DNA of 64,000 nt from Botryococcus braunii (taxonomy: Eukaryota > Chlorophyta > Trebouxiophyceae), in the NCBI GenBank assembly GCA_002005505.1, contig KV908404.1, forward strand, positions 34,009 through 98,008. The letters run 5' to 3'. Positions 1 through 28,526 of the stretch are shown here, piece after piece. Below the pieces are notes generated by a model. It ran no database searches and had not been told where the DNA came from. It was given only the letters and a program-made list of their open reading frames with translations. Made by a program: the position numbers and the translations under genes. The first letter of the stretch is position 1. Each line of letters starts with the position of its first letter.

Positions 1-904
1 AAAATCTTGAAGATACTTTGCCCCAACTTCAACCATGGACATACGACGAGCTCATGGATTGCAGGTATGTAATGTGGTCTCGAATTAAGTTTCAACTTGG
101 ACGTGTCGTGTGACCCACTGTCGGGAGTTTTAAAATAGATTCGGCACAACAGGTCGTTGAGCAACAGTCTCCTAAAAGCCTGGCGAGCATCCGAAGAGTG
201 GGAGGAAGTAACAAAGAGCAGATGGCCTGGAGACGCCAGGTTGCAAGTGATGCACCGAACCGTGCTAAAATCTCTCCTGGGTAAGCTGTCTCTGTGATCC
301 TAGAGCCCCATTCTGCACAGGTATGCTCGATTTTGTTTGATGTTGATTTGTTTGTTCAGACAAGGTTGTGGGTGGCAGCGAACACAGAAGAAAGCAGGGC
401 TTCCAAACGGCTCGCTCCCTTTGAATCGGCAGCCGAAGGCCTCCGAATGCGGGGTGAGCTGGAGCTTGCAGATGGGCTTGCAGAATCTGGGGTGGTGCCT
501 TCTGCGGTTGTTTTAAGCAGTTTAAGCCAAGAAGATGAAGATCTACATTGTGCGAATCCACACAAGCGAAGGCGCAGGGAAGATCAGGCATCTCATTGCT
601 CAGGACATGTAGATGAGCTCGCCAAGTCCGGGGGCCTTTCTTCCCAGATGGTGTTGCCACGGACTCGCTCTCAGGGAACTGGACAACGGGAAGTTTCAAG
701 TTCCCGCAAAAGGCGGCATCTGGCACCTGATAGCTCGAAGTCCAAGTCATGGAAATGCGTGTATCTGCTTGATGGGTGAGTGCTATGGTCAGAGCTGAAT
801 TCCCCATACCTCATTTCTCTGTACTGTGTTCCCCTCCTCCTCCGCCCACCCCCCCCCGACCCCCGGCCTTTCTCTCTCTGTCAGGGTGTGGTGGGTGCGC
901 GCGG

Positions 905-997
<93 letters not shown>

Positions 998-3900
998 CGC
1001 GCGTGCGCATGTACGTTCCCCCTCTCCCTCCGCCCTTCCCCGCTCCGACGCACAAGCGTGCGCTCTCTCGCGTCCGCGGTGTCATGCCGAGGTCCGAACG
1101 GCCACGACCATGCCCAACGCCAGACCCACTTTCATTTCAGCACCCGCTCGCGCGTCTCTCTAAATTAGTCGTTCCTTTGCCTCGTCTCAAACAAGGAGCA
1201 GCACCCCCCAAGGGCCCCGACATCCCTGCCTCGGTTCGCCAAACGCAGCAGCTCGCTGAGCATCGGATTGCGATGGGACTGTGGGCGCAGGCAGAAAGTC
1301 TGCGGGCGGTGGAATCCTGGCCAAGAGACGGCCTGTAAGAGCTGCGGAGCTTTCAGGTGGGACGGGGAGGGTGGCCAGTTGCGGGCGCAGCTCTTGGCCA
1401 TCCTGCAGACCTGTGACCTTGCCCACACCACCAAAGCCCAAGTGCTGCGTCGCCTGCGTCGCAGCACCAACTATGACTTCCCCCAAGATGCGGTGCAAAC
1501 TTGCCTGAGGGCGTATTTGGAGGCAGAAGGTGCTTGCCCCTGCTCACATGGGTCCATGTGGACCCTCCGGGCCTTCCTGCTACCCCGCTTTGTGTTCAGG
1601 AGACTGGCTGTGATGCTGCCATTGTTCAATCCTCCATGCAACGCTGTGCTGCCTGCATTGAGCGATTCGCATGACTGAGTGTGAGCGGTCACAATCATTA
1701 GTGGTCCACAAGGGGCTGCGAGTGTCAAAAGCACGGAGCTTGGGCATGCACGCGTGCAGGCACACGTACGCACGCACACGTGTAGGCACGCTCGCACGCA
1801 TGTGAGGGGAGGCATGTGTGATGCAGCCAACAGGACGCCCGCAGGGTGTAAGCGGCGAGGGGTTGGGGCCGTGCAGCCCAGATGCTGAACCTCAAACAGA
1901 AGGCGGCAGCTGGTGGACGTACCGCGGCCGCCCCTCCAGCATGTGCGGACTCGGAGGGTGGGGCCCCCTGCCTCACAAGCCATGCTTGCGCAGCACTGCC
2001 TCCCGATCTCCGAGTCATCTCTACTGCAGGATCCATGTGGGGCTTGCGGTGGTAAAAAGGGGTGGATTCACGGCTTGGAAGGCATTGGAGTGCAGGGAAG
2101 GGGAGCCAAGCTTAGTGTCTTTCTCGCAGCCCGCGCCTGCATGGCCCTTGTTTGCCCAACTTTCCTGTGAGAGAGCACTTGGCAATCCTTACCTGCTTCT
2201 GTTGCCCAGGGTTCCGGATATCTGTGCCAAAGCACAGTGTCTTTTTGTTAGCCCTTGACTGGCGGTCCCCTTCAGAAGGCCTGGGTTGCCGTTTTTGCCT
2301 GTCAGAAGGACTAGGTTGCCTCTTCGCCCTGACATGCTCCCCTTCAGAAGGCCTAGATTGCCCTTTTGCCCTGACGCATGCCCCCCTTCAGAATCCCCAG
2401 GTTACCCCCGTTTGCCCAGTCGGACAGCCTCCTCCTTCCACCAAAACACCGGCCCGCACCTGAAACAGATGTTTTGGGGATGGGGGATCGAGAGGGGGCC
2501 ATGCCTGGCCCCATCACGAGCCCAGGTCCAGGTTTCGTCGGACCCGTAAGAAACGTCAAAGGGGGACCATTGCCTGGCCCATCACCAGCATCTTTGCCCC
2601 GGCACGTACTTAAAAGGGAGTTCTGGGGGCGGTGCGCAGAGGACGAAGTGAGGCAGGCGCAGCTGAGCCTGTGGAACTCCATCTGTGTGCTGGCAACTGA
2701 GCTGGGCCCCGCCGCCGTACGCGGGGCGGGCGGGTCGTCAGAGGAAGGCAGCGCCAGCCTTCAAGGTGGCGCTGGATCCCGCCAGGAGGAGCCCTGCTTG
2801 CATGGAGGGGACGGTCTCGTGAGGGCAGTTTCCTCGACCGCCAATTTTGCCAGCCTCCTCACAGGTGCAATGCTGGGCCCTTCTTATGCGACTCCACATG
2901 CACAGCAGACCAGATGTGGTAGTTTGGTCCCCCATCACGTACGCGGTTCGGTGGTGGTCGTTTGGTTCGTTGATCTGTGGCCATTGTTCGGTTGAATTTG
3001 GGTGTCGGGGGGTGTTGTTTCTACGGATCCGCAATTGGCCAGCTCGCTGCTCGGTGACTCACGCACCACACTCCAAGGGGAAGGCCTTGCCATGGCGTAT
3101 GGTTTCATGCCCAAAGTGGGGGTTGAGGTGGCCGGGTCCGAAAAACTCGTGTCTCTTCTCCTTCTGTTTAGTTACCGTCTAATGGGTTTACTCGATGAAA
3201 CATGGCTCTCCTTGCGACATTTTCGATGGAGGTTTGGGGGGGTTTTATTTCGGTGCTCTCTCTGTGGAGCGGGGTGTGTTTTATTTGTCTTTCTTCCACC
3301 CCCCCCCTTTTCTTCTTCTTCTTCTTCTTCTTTTTAACACTGGAGTTTTGGCGGGCTGCACAGGCGGCGTACTGCGCCGAAGGTGGAACTTGATCCAGAG
3401 CAAAGGCGAATATGCAGCCCAGATGTGGTGAGGCCCCTTCCCTCCCCCTGCTCATTCCGGGGGGCCCGGGCGCCCGCCAAACCCCTCCCGCCCTCTACTG
3501 CAATCAAACCTGGTGGCATGAGTGGTCATAAACCATCACGTGTCCAAAATCCCATCCCCAAAATCCCATCGGAATGGGAAATCGCATTTTTTGTGCACTT
3601 ATGTGCGGCTGTTGCCTGGCACATCCGAGGTTGCATGCAGACCATCGGCCGAGTCTGCATGCGAACTTGGACACGCTGGACGTTGGAAGGCGTCAGGCTT
3701 AGGGCGTGGACATTTCTCCTGGCTCTTTCTCTTGCTGTGTCTGCCCATTCTGAAACCATCCAGGTGGTGGGGGGTTGCGGAAAAACCAAGATTTCGCAGC
3801 AATGGGAAGACTTCAATCTGAGCCAGGGCTGATGGGCAGGGTTTATTGGCAGGCCAGGGCCCCCAATGGGGTGGCGAGAAATGATTTGAAGAATAATTCA

Positions 3901-5457
3901 AGAAACCAAGAAGAAATTGGCAAGCCTTTCCAGCGGATTTCAAAAAGAAAAGAGAAAAGAGAAAAGAAAAACGAACTAGAAGAAATCGAATCAGTTTTGA
4001 GTAGCAGGATGGTTTGGGGTTTTTTTTTTTTTTTTCTTTGGTGGGGCAGGCCCGGGCTGCTGCCCGTCCCGCCGCTCCTTCCCAACGACGTGGATGAGGT
4101 CCAGCTGGCACGGGAGGAGACGCCGCAGGCTGAGGAGGGGCGGCCTCAGCAGGCAGCAGCAGGAGCTCCTTCTGCTGTGCGGCGGCCGTTGCCTATTCAG
4201 ACACAGCGCAAGCTTGTCAGGCGGCATCGTGGCTTGGGCCGGGTGAGGCCCCCTGCCCTCGGGAGGGCCCTAGCTGCAGGCTGTGGCCGCCCACGAATCC
4301 GTTAGAGTTGGCATACTGGTTCTTTGCCCCAGGTCCTCGGAACCTCCCACGGTCTTTTGAGGAAGGGCCAACCCCAGGGAACGCCAAAGAGAACAATTTC
4401 AGTAAGAAAGATTGTGGAAGACCTCGGGGTGTCCGAGGGTGGGGGGAGGGGCGGAGGTAGGAGTCGTGCCTTAGGATTCCAGCGCGTGGAAGGCCTCCCG
4501 GGGGGTGCCAATGCAAGTAATGGCATTTCAGCAGGAAGGACAGGAAGAGAAAATGAAAGCCGGCTCTATTGACCTGCACAGGGCCGACAGGGCGTCTCAT
4601 TGCAGGCATCTGTCGGCCCCTGTGCTCGCATCTCTTTGTGTCTTTGCACTGAGCTGCTGCGGTGTCGAGGGAGCTGCTTCCCTTATGAGAGTTCCTGCTG
4701 CTGCGGTCGCGGGCTAGTGTGCCTCCCTTAGGCAAACACACCGCGTTTTTGTTATAAAACCCCCTCCCCAGCATCTGGATCATAGAGTGTCTTGCAAATT
4801 TCAATTCCTTCGTCGTTAAAAGCACGTTGAGTGTCTTGCAAATTTCACTTCCTGCGTCGTTCAAGAGCACCTCTTTGTTCCCATGCTTCTTTTCCCGCTG
4901 CCGCAAAGGGTAACTTCACCTGCCGTTGCCTGATAGCTCCGTGTGCGTGTGTGAATACAGGAGCGACCCCTGGATATGACAGAGTCAGCGTGGCCGTTGA
5001 TCGATCCATACGCGGAGTACGAACGCACCATGTGGGTGGCGGCGTCCCCCTTTTCCATCCGCAAGGTGGGCGACGACGGTACTCCACAGGACACCCGGCC
5101 CCTGGGGACCGGGCACAGTGCCTTTGCGTCATGCAGCTCGGAGAGGCAGGTGCCTCCTCATGGAACAGCGGAAAAAGCAGTTGGGTCCCCATGGGAGCCT
5201 CGCTACCCTGGCCTGGCCAATCCCGGGGGGTCCCCAGTGGGGGATCTGGCCCGCTGGAAGGCCGCCACTACTGTTGAATTGGGGCGGAAGCTATCGGGGA
5301 AGGGTCAACTGCGGCGGCCCAATCTGCCCCGCCTGCCGTGCCTTGAGGACCTTGACTCGTCCGTGGCATGTGTCTTCGAGACTGCGGCAGGCCTGGGGAT
5401 CCGGGCAGACATTCTTGAGTCCGCTGTTGCCAGATACAAGGCAACCATGAGTGTCCC
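1..5457 (+). CDS. Multi-exon gene for a probable nuclear protein with a DEK_C-like segment (5' end and last exons not resolved)
   Basis: Seen: exons that join in phase at 360-775, 1357-1529, 2640-2864, 3364-3427, 4050-4242 and from 4961 (ending 5065, or reading open to a GTAAGG donor at 5458). Each has an AG before it and a GT after it. Likely earlier exons end at 64 and cover about 168-280, but their phase to 360 is not solved. Exon 360-775 is charged and carries basic clusters (HKRRRRED, SRKRRH) that look like nuclear localisation signals. Exon 1357-1529 encodes a helical stretch (LLAILQTCDLAHTTKAQVLR and on) with the spacing of the DEK_C domain, a small DNA- or histone-binding fold. Exon 4050-4242 is Pro/Glu/Gln-rich and ends in a basic patch. 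Inference: a chromatin-associated protein. The whole protein is not recognised. The TAA at 5459 lies within the donor, so the gene probably continues downstream. Confidence 0.55.
776..1356 (+). repeat. Intron with a (GT)n microsatellite at about 907-989
   Basis: A pure GT run of roughly 80 bp followed by a GC alternation sits inside the first resolved intron of the upstream gene. The long Cys/Val and His/Thr reading frames here are microsatellite translations, not genes. Confidence 0.9.
2270..2425 (+). repeat. Imperfect short tandem repeat in an intron (TTCAGAAGGCCTnGGTTGCC-like)
   Basis: Three to four degenerate copies of a unit containing CAGAAGG..CTAGGTTGCC lie between the exons ending at 1529 and starting at 2640. 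No coding sense was found. Confidence 0.6.
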
Positions 5458-6491
5458 GTAAGGACGGATCTCCCATTTGCGACCTGTCACGTGTAACTGC
5501 CAGAGCCAAAGCCCTGCCTGCGTTGTGCTTCCTGTCTTCCGTCCCTCTGCCCCGATTTTTTGCCACCCCGGCTTCTGCCCTTCCCACCCCCCTCCGTGCT
5601 TTCTACCATGTCTGGTGCGGCTTCTGGGCTCCGCCAGGATAACACGTGACCAAGCAAATTCTTTAAATAATAATAGTAATAAAGGATAACACACGACCAA
5701 GCAAATTTTTTAAATAATAATAATAATAATAATACTACACTGCCGTTCCGCTGTGTCCTTCCTTCCGTATCTGCAGTTTCTGGTTCACAAAAGTATAGCA
5801 ACGAGTGACCAAGCACGGATCTGAAGACTCCTCTGGCAGGGATCTGAGGACTCCTCTGGATTGGGTTCTGTCTAGTAAGCAGCTCATGGAACCTAGCCGG
5901 CACGTTGTTGCTTGAGGACCTTGCCTTTCTTCTGCAATGCCACGGGGTCCCTCTTCTTCCAACCGAACCGAACCGATGTCGGTTGACACTTTTTTCCGAG
6001 GGTGACCTTCACGAATTGCAGTACGTATGTCAATTCTTTAACCCGCCATGCATATGGTCACCAAACATTTTCTGTTTCTGCCGGCTGATGGTGGTTGAGG
6101 CTGATCCGTCGGTACTCTGGTACACCGGCAGGATTGGCAAACCACAATTCACGGCCATTTTGAGCACATCCGAGCAACCCATGGTATGCCATATATGCGA
6201 TCGTGGCAGCCTTCCTAGGCACAAGGGTGGACACGGTGGAACACACGCCCCAGTAGAAGGAGGCCTGTCATGGCTTTCGATACTCCAAAGAACTGGGACA
6301 AGGAGGAGGAAAGTGCCCAATAGCGCTGCACGAAGCAATTGCGCCTTTGAATTGGAAACAATAGGAAAATTCCTCCACATGTTTTAAGTTGCCCGTACAT
6401 CCAAGTCCCCCTTCAGACATCACAAGGGAAGGCAGAACTTTTGAAAATACGACTGTGTGCAAGCCGCCTTCATGTGCGCTGCCCGTGCGCG

Positions 6492-6580
<89 letters not shown>

Positions 6581-7459
6581 GTGCGCACGCACACTCGTGC
6601 GCATGCATGTCAAGTGAATTCGGTTAAACCAAATTTTCAATTTAGTAGTGACTGCTCCACCTTCCCACTTCCACGTCACATACGCTAAGAGGTGCAATAA
6701 GGGCGACTGTGGAGGGACGATGGATAAATTAGTCGACTTCATATTTAGTAAGTAGTGAAGCCTATCCTAACCGCACATCTCTGGAGTTGGTTGCGCAACT
6801 GACTGTCACGAGCTGAGTTGCACGAGTGGTGCTTGGCAGCGAGGAGTCAGCTCTAGCGCCACTCACACCAGCCATTCATGACGGCTACCTCTGTATATAC
6901 GGTGGTCTCAGCGAGCTGGGCAGCACATCTGATACCGTGATGGTTCTGGAGACACCCTCCATAGTAAAGAACCTGTCAACGTTCAGGTCAGGGGTTCGAA
7001 TCCCTGCAGTACAATATAGTACACGTCTGCGAGCATAAAGCGGTCTTTTTGTCCCCCTCAACTTTCCGAGGACTTTAATGGTGCTTTGCAAAATGGCAGA
7101 CCTTTGCAGTACCTGACGAGCCGTTTGAGATCAATCAAACATTTTTATTACCAGGCAGCGGATTTACAGTCACCGCAATTTACCCCCTTCCGGAGACTTA
7201 CCCGTTCACAGGATCCACAAGATCTCTTATCCTCGGCCAATATCTCTTATCCTCGGCTTCTATCTCTTTCTCAATCCTCGGCCAAAACATTTCCTCAGCC
7301 TTGGTTGCTTGAGTAGGCACTTGGAATCAGGGGCCATCTCGAAGGAAGGGGGTGTAGAGGGGTTCCACGTAACTCTCTCACCCTTTGCGCTAGACATCAA
7401 AAAATGGCTTCAGCTGCGGTTGCTTGAGTAGGCACATGGAAGGGGATTAACTAAACCCC

Positions 7460-7514
<55 letters not shown>

Positions 7515-7560
7515 ACGCGCGCGAGCGCGCACACACGCACACACACATATCGCGAGCGCG

Positions 7561-7621
<61 letters not shown>

Positions 7622-8222
7622 GCGCGCGCGTGTCACTTGATTTCAATCCAATCCAAAATCCAAAACTGCTTCACTTTTCCGCTTCCATGTCACAAACGCT
7701 TACAGAGTGCAACAAGGGTGACTGTGCAGGACAATGGCTAAACAAGACCACTTGAAATCCGATTGCCAAAATTGAATTTCACATTCTCCTGCTACGTAGC
7801 CCTACGCCCATAATTCAAGTCAACTACTTGATGTAGTGTCTAAAACCCCAAACTGCAGTCACAAACATAAAGGCCGTGGTGGTCATCCTGGATGCTCTTG
7901 TGGTACAAGGGACCGCAGATGAGGGCGATAGGAAAAGGTCACCGACGAAGTAACCCCACAGTACAACAGGATCTATACCACTGCATGTCCAGGTAGCTGA
8001 ATCACGTGTTCGCTCCGCATGTTCCAAGGTCATACAAAACGCAACCGCATTCCCACGACCATCCAGTGCTGTGCGGGGCCAACCAAAACCGGAAAAATCT
8101 CAGGCCGTTGCCACACATAATGCTTTTCACTCGTAAAACGGCCTGGAGTCGAGCCTAACCCCGACGAATCAGGCTAAAAAAAATGCTCGTCCTTCTTCAT
8201 GTGGTTTGAACCCCCACTTGGT
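5458..8222. other. Region between the first gene and the OTU gene: no firm gene
   Basis: It holds a roughly 49-bp direct duplication (about 5638-5735, GGATAACAC..GACCAAGCAAATT plus TAA repeats), a (CA)n tract at about 6500-6579 and a compound CA/CG tract at about 7463-7630. Between 6030 and 6385 both strands carry plausible open frames: on plus, a frame ending at a GTATGC donor near 6183; on minus, a frame from an ATG at 6380 with a hydrophobic N-terminus. Neither could be tied to a neighbour by phase. A tRNA-like B box occurs near 6995. The 3' UTR of the OTU gene should also lie here. Confidence 0.5.
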
Positions 8223-11648
<3,426 letters not shown>

Positions 11649-11784
11649 CTGCAATATCAAACACTGACTGCTGCTTGGGTACGTAGCTCGGCAAAGCGGA
11701 CATCCGCACCCCAGCTCCGCCCCGGTATCCTCCAAGGGAGAACTCCCTTGGCCCTGCACCAGTCGAGTTGTGTGTACTTAGCTC

Positions 11785-11990
11785 TCATATCCATTGGCCA
11801 GCACCCTGCCACGCTGTGTAACCAAGTCCATATACAGGGTACAAGCGAACCTTGTTCACATGAAGAAGCCGAAGGAATCGTATAACTGGATCCCTCAAGT
11901 CGAATATTGCAATCAACTGAAAAAAATACTTCCCTTGCACCTCCTGCTGGCGACATTGCACAACCTCAACCACGCAACCCCGGTGTAGTG
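11785..11990 (-). CDS. Probable upstream exon of the OTU gene
   Basis: The minus frame reads QGKYFFQLIAIFDLRDPVIR and on, with protein-like composition. A possible GT at GGACTTG|GTTACA leaves one base, the overhang needed to enter the catalytic exon at 11648. A strong TTTTTTTCAG acceptor lies inside it, so the exon could be shorter. Further 5' coding signal near 12.07-12.24 kb (minus) could not be phased. Confidence 0.35.
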
Positions 11991-12706
11991 AAAGTTTGAA
12001 TAGGTCCCTGTTAACTTTCCCTTCTCATATTTTTCGGCGAGTCAAGCCTATGACAGAAGGGTCCCCCAAGCAGAAGCTCTGATACTACATTTCATACTTC
12101 GGCCGTTGGTCGTGCCTATCCGATGATCTCGACTGCGGGACAGGCGGCGATCGGCTCCGTGATGGTACGAAGATAGGCCTGCGTGGCAAGTCTGGCACGG
12201 GGATAGACGCCAGCTGCTGTAAGTTTCACAGTTCTGCAAGCTCTCTTATCATCATTCGAATCGTGAAATGATTAGTAGGTGTGTGCACAACAAGTTTGTC
12301 GACGGGTTTCTTGTGAGGTGTTGAAGGTTGTACGTCATCAGTTTTCCGAGTATAACCTGGTAACATTGATTGCGCTCATGTAATGCAGGCATGATGCATT
12401 TCGTACTTTCAGAAGCAGTTTATCCCTCCGAAGCAGGATATACGCATCGCGGGAGTGGGAATGACAGTCGAACCAACCCGGGATATGGCCGAGTTTCGGG
12501 AATTCCTGCATCTCCCAGGAAAGCTCTGAATAGAATGCCTCTGTTCCAAGAAACAAGGCAGGCAGCATGGCCGCGATGGCGATTATGTGCTTCAAGGACT
12601 GCAAAGCCTCCCTTCCAGGTCTCTCAGACTGCGCCTATACCAACGTTTTTGTTCACGTGCGGGGAGTTCGAGCCCATGCTCAGCAAATTGGTGGATTGAT
12701 CCCATT

Positions 12707-19992
<7,286 letters not shown>

Positions 19993-21719
19993 TGTTCTAC
20001 TGCGCCCTCTTGATGTCCGCATTAGTTAACTCCTTGGTCAGCCTGCCGAATCGTAAGTGAACCGTAAGCGTACTGAAAGTCGCGAACGATCGGACCGTGA
20101 AGAAGCTACTCAAGTGAAGCTGCAGAAGTTGTTGGTGATGGTGATAATCCAAGTTGGTAGCAAAGGTTTGCCCAGAAAGCGTAAGTAGCCACGAGGGCAA
20201 CTGCCTGCGTACGAGGGTGAGCCAATGACGGGTATAATTGTAACAACTTGCGTAACCGTCGCTCAGCCACGACTGTGCGGGGCTCAGCCACGACCGTACG
20301 GAGAGACGATTTGCCCAGAAAGGGACGATTTGCCCAGAAAGTAGCCACGATCGTGGAAGTTGTCAAAATTTTACCCGTCCAACCAGGACTGGAGGCGGTT
20401 GCCCTCGCTGGGGATCCCCGGCGATTGGGTACATGTACATGCATGCCAGGGAGTACACCGAAGGAATCCACATTCAGAAGCCTTAAGGTTCAGTGCACGG
20501 GGATCTTCTTCAAATATCTGCTTCATGCTGCTGATCAGATTCTCCTGGAACCCGAGTTTTTCTATTGGATGGCGACCTCTGGTTGGGACGGATCAATTCG
20601 GATCAATTGAGAATGCATTACCCCAGCTGAAGTGGCTTACACACACGTCATCAGTGAAAAGCTAAGCTGTCCAGTCGCGCATACATAGGCATGCACTCAG
20701 ATCTACATAGGCGTGCACGCATATCTAGATTGTAGAATGCATTGTTTCCATGTACATATCAAGTGCAGTTGCACTTGAAGAACGAAATGTCCTAAATGCA
20801 TTCAATAATATGATGTAACTTGAACAGTTAATATTGTAACCAAGTGATTACACTTGTTCAAGTCTCATCGGATGATTGAACGCATTTCAGCCTTGATGCG
20901 ATTTGCAACAGCAGCCCTGATGAATGCATTTAGAACAACAACCGTGATGATGCAGTTAGCCATAATGGCTCGTCCTGGATGTAATATTTCCTTCCTTTCC
21001 TTAGCCAAGTAGCATAACAGGGTGACCTGAACCGCATATGTATGTCTTGCGGAAGCGCATGCCTGCGCGGGATGACGACACGGTGTCGCTCCTGGTGCAA
21101 CGGATACATGCAGCTGACTTCCCAAACGTTTAGCAGCTAGATTGTTAACAGCTTGTGACTTTCAAATATGTTCAGTACAGGACAGCTGTGGGGTACAGCT
21201 AGGAGCCCAAACAATACGTACCGGCAATTCAAACAATATGTACTAGGAGACCAAGCAGACTTGTACTTGCAGTTCGGAACGTAGTATTTTTCAACCTTAC
21301 TGATGCAGGCTCCACACATGCATGGAGCAATGAGAATGAGACCGACTGGCCAGAGAATCACCTTTAGGTTCACTTGAATCTTAGGTATCCTTTACGTAAA
21401 GGATACGCTTTAAAGGTCTTCGTTAAAGCCTATCATAAGTATGCTCGTAAACTCAGTTAACCGCGGCGTATGTGTGCGCTGCCCGCTGGCAACAAATTGT
21501 GACTGATGATCATGGGGTATCTTCTTCCTGTAGCTGAGATACTGGAGTGTGACTTTACATTCAATTGTGTGCGTTCCGTCGGGAACTAAAGAATGAACAC
21601 CTTTGAAGGTACACAGGACACAGTACCGGTACCATATACGAGTACCCGTGCCACCTACTTGTACTATAGTCTAATTACGGAATACACTAGCTGAGAAGCA
21701 CAGATTGAGTCTGCGAACG
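19993..21719. other. Intergenic: Obg 3' flank and 3' flank of the next minus-strand gene
   Basis: No convincing exon on either strand. It contains short near-duplications of CTCAGCCACGACyGTrCGG (20261-20300) and GACGATTTGCCCAGAAA (20305-20340), and a perfect 22-bp palindrome at 21385-21406. Confidence 0.6.
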
Positions 21720-26925
<5,206 letters not shown>

Positions 26926-28526
26926 CTTCTGTGAATATCCATTTCAAGCCTAATATTTCTTCCAATCTTCGGCAAGGTAGTGTTGATAAGATTAGGGTAG
27001 GAGAGGTAATTGTGGATCTTTCCCTTCCACCTGTCTTCGCCTTCCTTGCAAGCCACCGTTCTCCAGTACTGAATGATCCCCGGAGTATCAAAAGTGGCAC
27101 ACCTGCAGAACAGACTTTCACTTATGCAAGCACTTAATCAAGCTCATACAAGTAATTACTCGTACCTTTGGACGGTCCAAGCGACAAGCAGCTAGCAACG
27201 TGATGCCATTTAAGTGTCAACGTGCAACATCTGTTAGCGTGTGTTAACGTGCGTACATCATTATGATATCCACACTCTCATTTGGCGGAGAAAGGCTTTT
27301 TGGCGGCCATTTCAAACTGGAATGAGGACGCTGCAGCCAGTTTCTTCTTCAAACATGTTACTTAACATGAAACTGGCCACTGACAGTGCAAACACATGCT
27401 TTCCTTTGCACAGATCGTCAGAAGCAGGACACATTGGAGAGAGTGTACATTGGGGGTGAAATGCAGGGCAAAGACCAGTCGCCAGTGTCGATGACTGAAT
27501 GCGGCTTCCTTCTGGCATATGTATGTCTCTTCCAACAGCCCAAAAGATGTGTTTAAGTTTCTCTCCTAGTCGTATTAACCTTGTGAGGCCTTTACTACTC
27601 AGAGGGTGCCATTCTATCAGCTTATTTCATACATAATGTTTGCGTCTCTGAATCCATGCAACTGAAGATGAATAGCAGCACTATAAGAACCATGTAGTGT
27701 CGCTGTGCGTGGAATGTCACACATTTCAGATTCTACAGTGTATCACATCTTGGCTTTTGCTCAGGAGATATCATGTCCACCAAGCTAAATTGTCCATTAG
27801 GCACTAATGTTGTTTACCGGATGAACCTCTGGCTCCAGATGGGAAGGAGTCACAGTATTTTCACCTTATAATGAGGTCTTCAAACTGGATGGCCATCGCA
27901 GTAGCAGAGAGGCCTCCCAAAGAATGACCTGTTGTGTAGAAGTTAAAATTGACTCCGGGGTATTCAAAAGTCAAATGATGCCTTGTGCTTTGAACAAAAG
28001 CAGAGGCTTCCTTCAGAATACCCATGTTTTCGTCAGGATCTTGGGTCAAACCCCAATCTGAGCTGTATGCATTCGAAAAATAGTGAGTAATCCCCCAAAA
28101 AAGGGTTACTGCAGCTGCCAATTAGGAGTTCTGAGGATCGGAGCACCTGAGCTGGTCCATGGTTTTACCCGCAGAAAGATCCGTCCCACGAAATGCGTAC
28201 ACGGCATTGCAATGGTTGCCATGTATCTGCAAGGGTCATGTAAGTAAAGAGCCTTAACACTGGTATCCATGTTCAATTGTGGACCGGGCATGCCTGGCGT
28301 TTTTGGTTTGTTCGCAGAAACGAACGCAACCTTTTAAACATTATGTTTTACCTGTATGTAAATAATGGCAGCAAACCCATAATCTCCGACTTTGCCTTCA
28401 AATTCTGTAAAATCGGAGACCCTGCCAGAGGGATCTCGCCCGTAATACACGCACTCATTCAAAAGAGCAAGGTCCAAGTCCGTTACACCCATTACAACGG
28501 TCAAAGCAAGGGTATGATCTTTAGAC
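26926..28526 (-). CDS. Class-3 lipase-like alpha/beta hydrolase (internal exons; both ends unresolved)
   Basis: Four minus-strand exons join in phase: 28352-28526, 28147-28226, 27865-28062 and 26926-27102. The second reads NAVYAFRGTDLSAGKTMDQL, matching the VAFRGT strand of Lipase_3 enzymes. The third contains YTTGHSLGGLSATAMA, the nucleophile elbow GxSxG with Ser near 27920. The fourth contains CATFDTPGIIQYW, where the family usually has FESPG, and then NYLSYPNLINTTLPKIGR. The expected general acid/base residues should lie there and in a later exon that I could not place. The first exon begins after an AG at 28527 with two bases owed, so at least one upstream exon exists. Substrate and location are unknown; no signal peptide was seen because the start is missing. 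Confidence 0.7.

Noticed and set aside
12338..12604. Minus frame with signal-peptide-like start as the N-terminus of the OTU gene
   Set aside because: The first codon is TTG, it overlaps sequence just upstream of the first Obg exon, and no phase-compatible path to the OTU core was found.
12587..12706. Arg/Ser-rich in-frame extension of Obg as a plastid transit peptide
   Set aside because: The frame begins at GTG with no ATG upstream before a stop. The stretch may be intron ahead of the acceptor at 12715, so it was not included.
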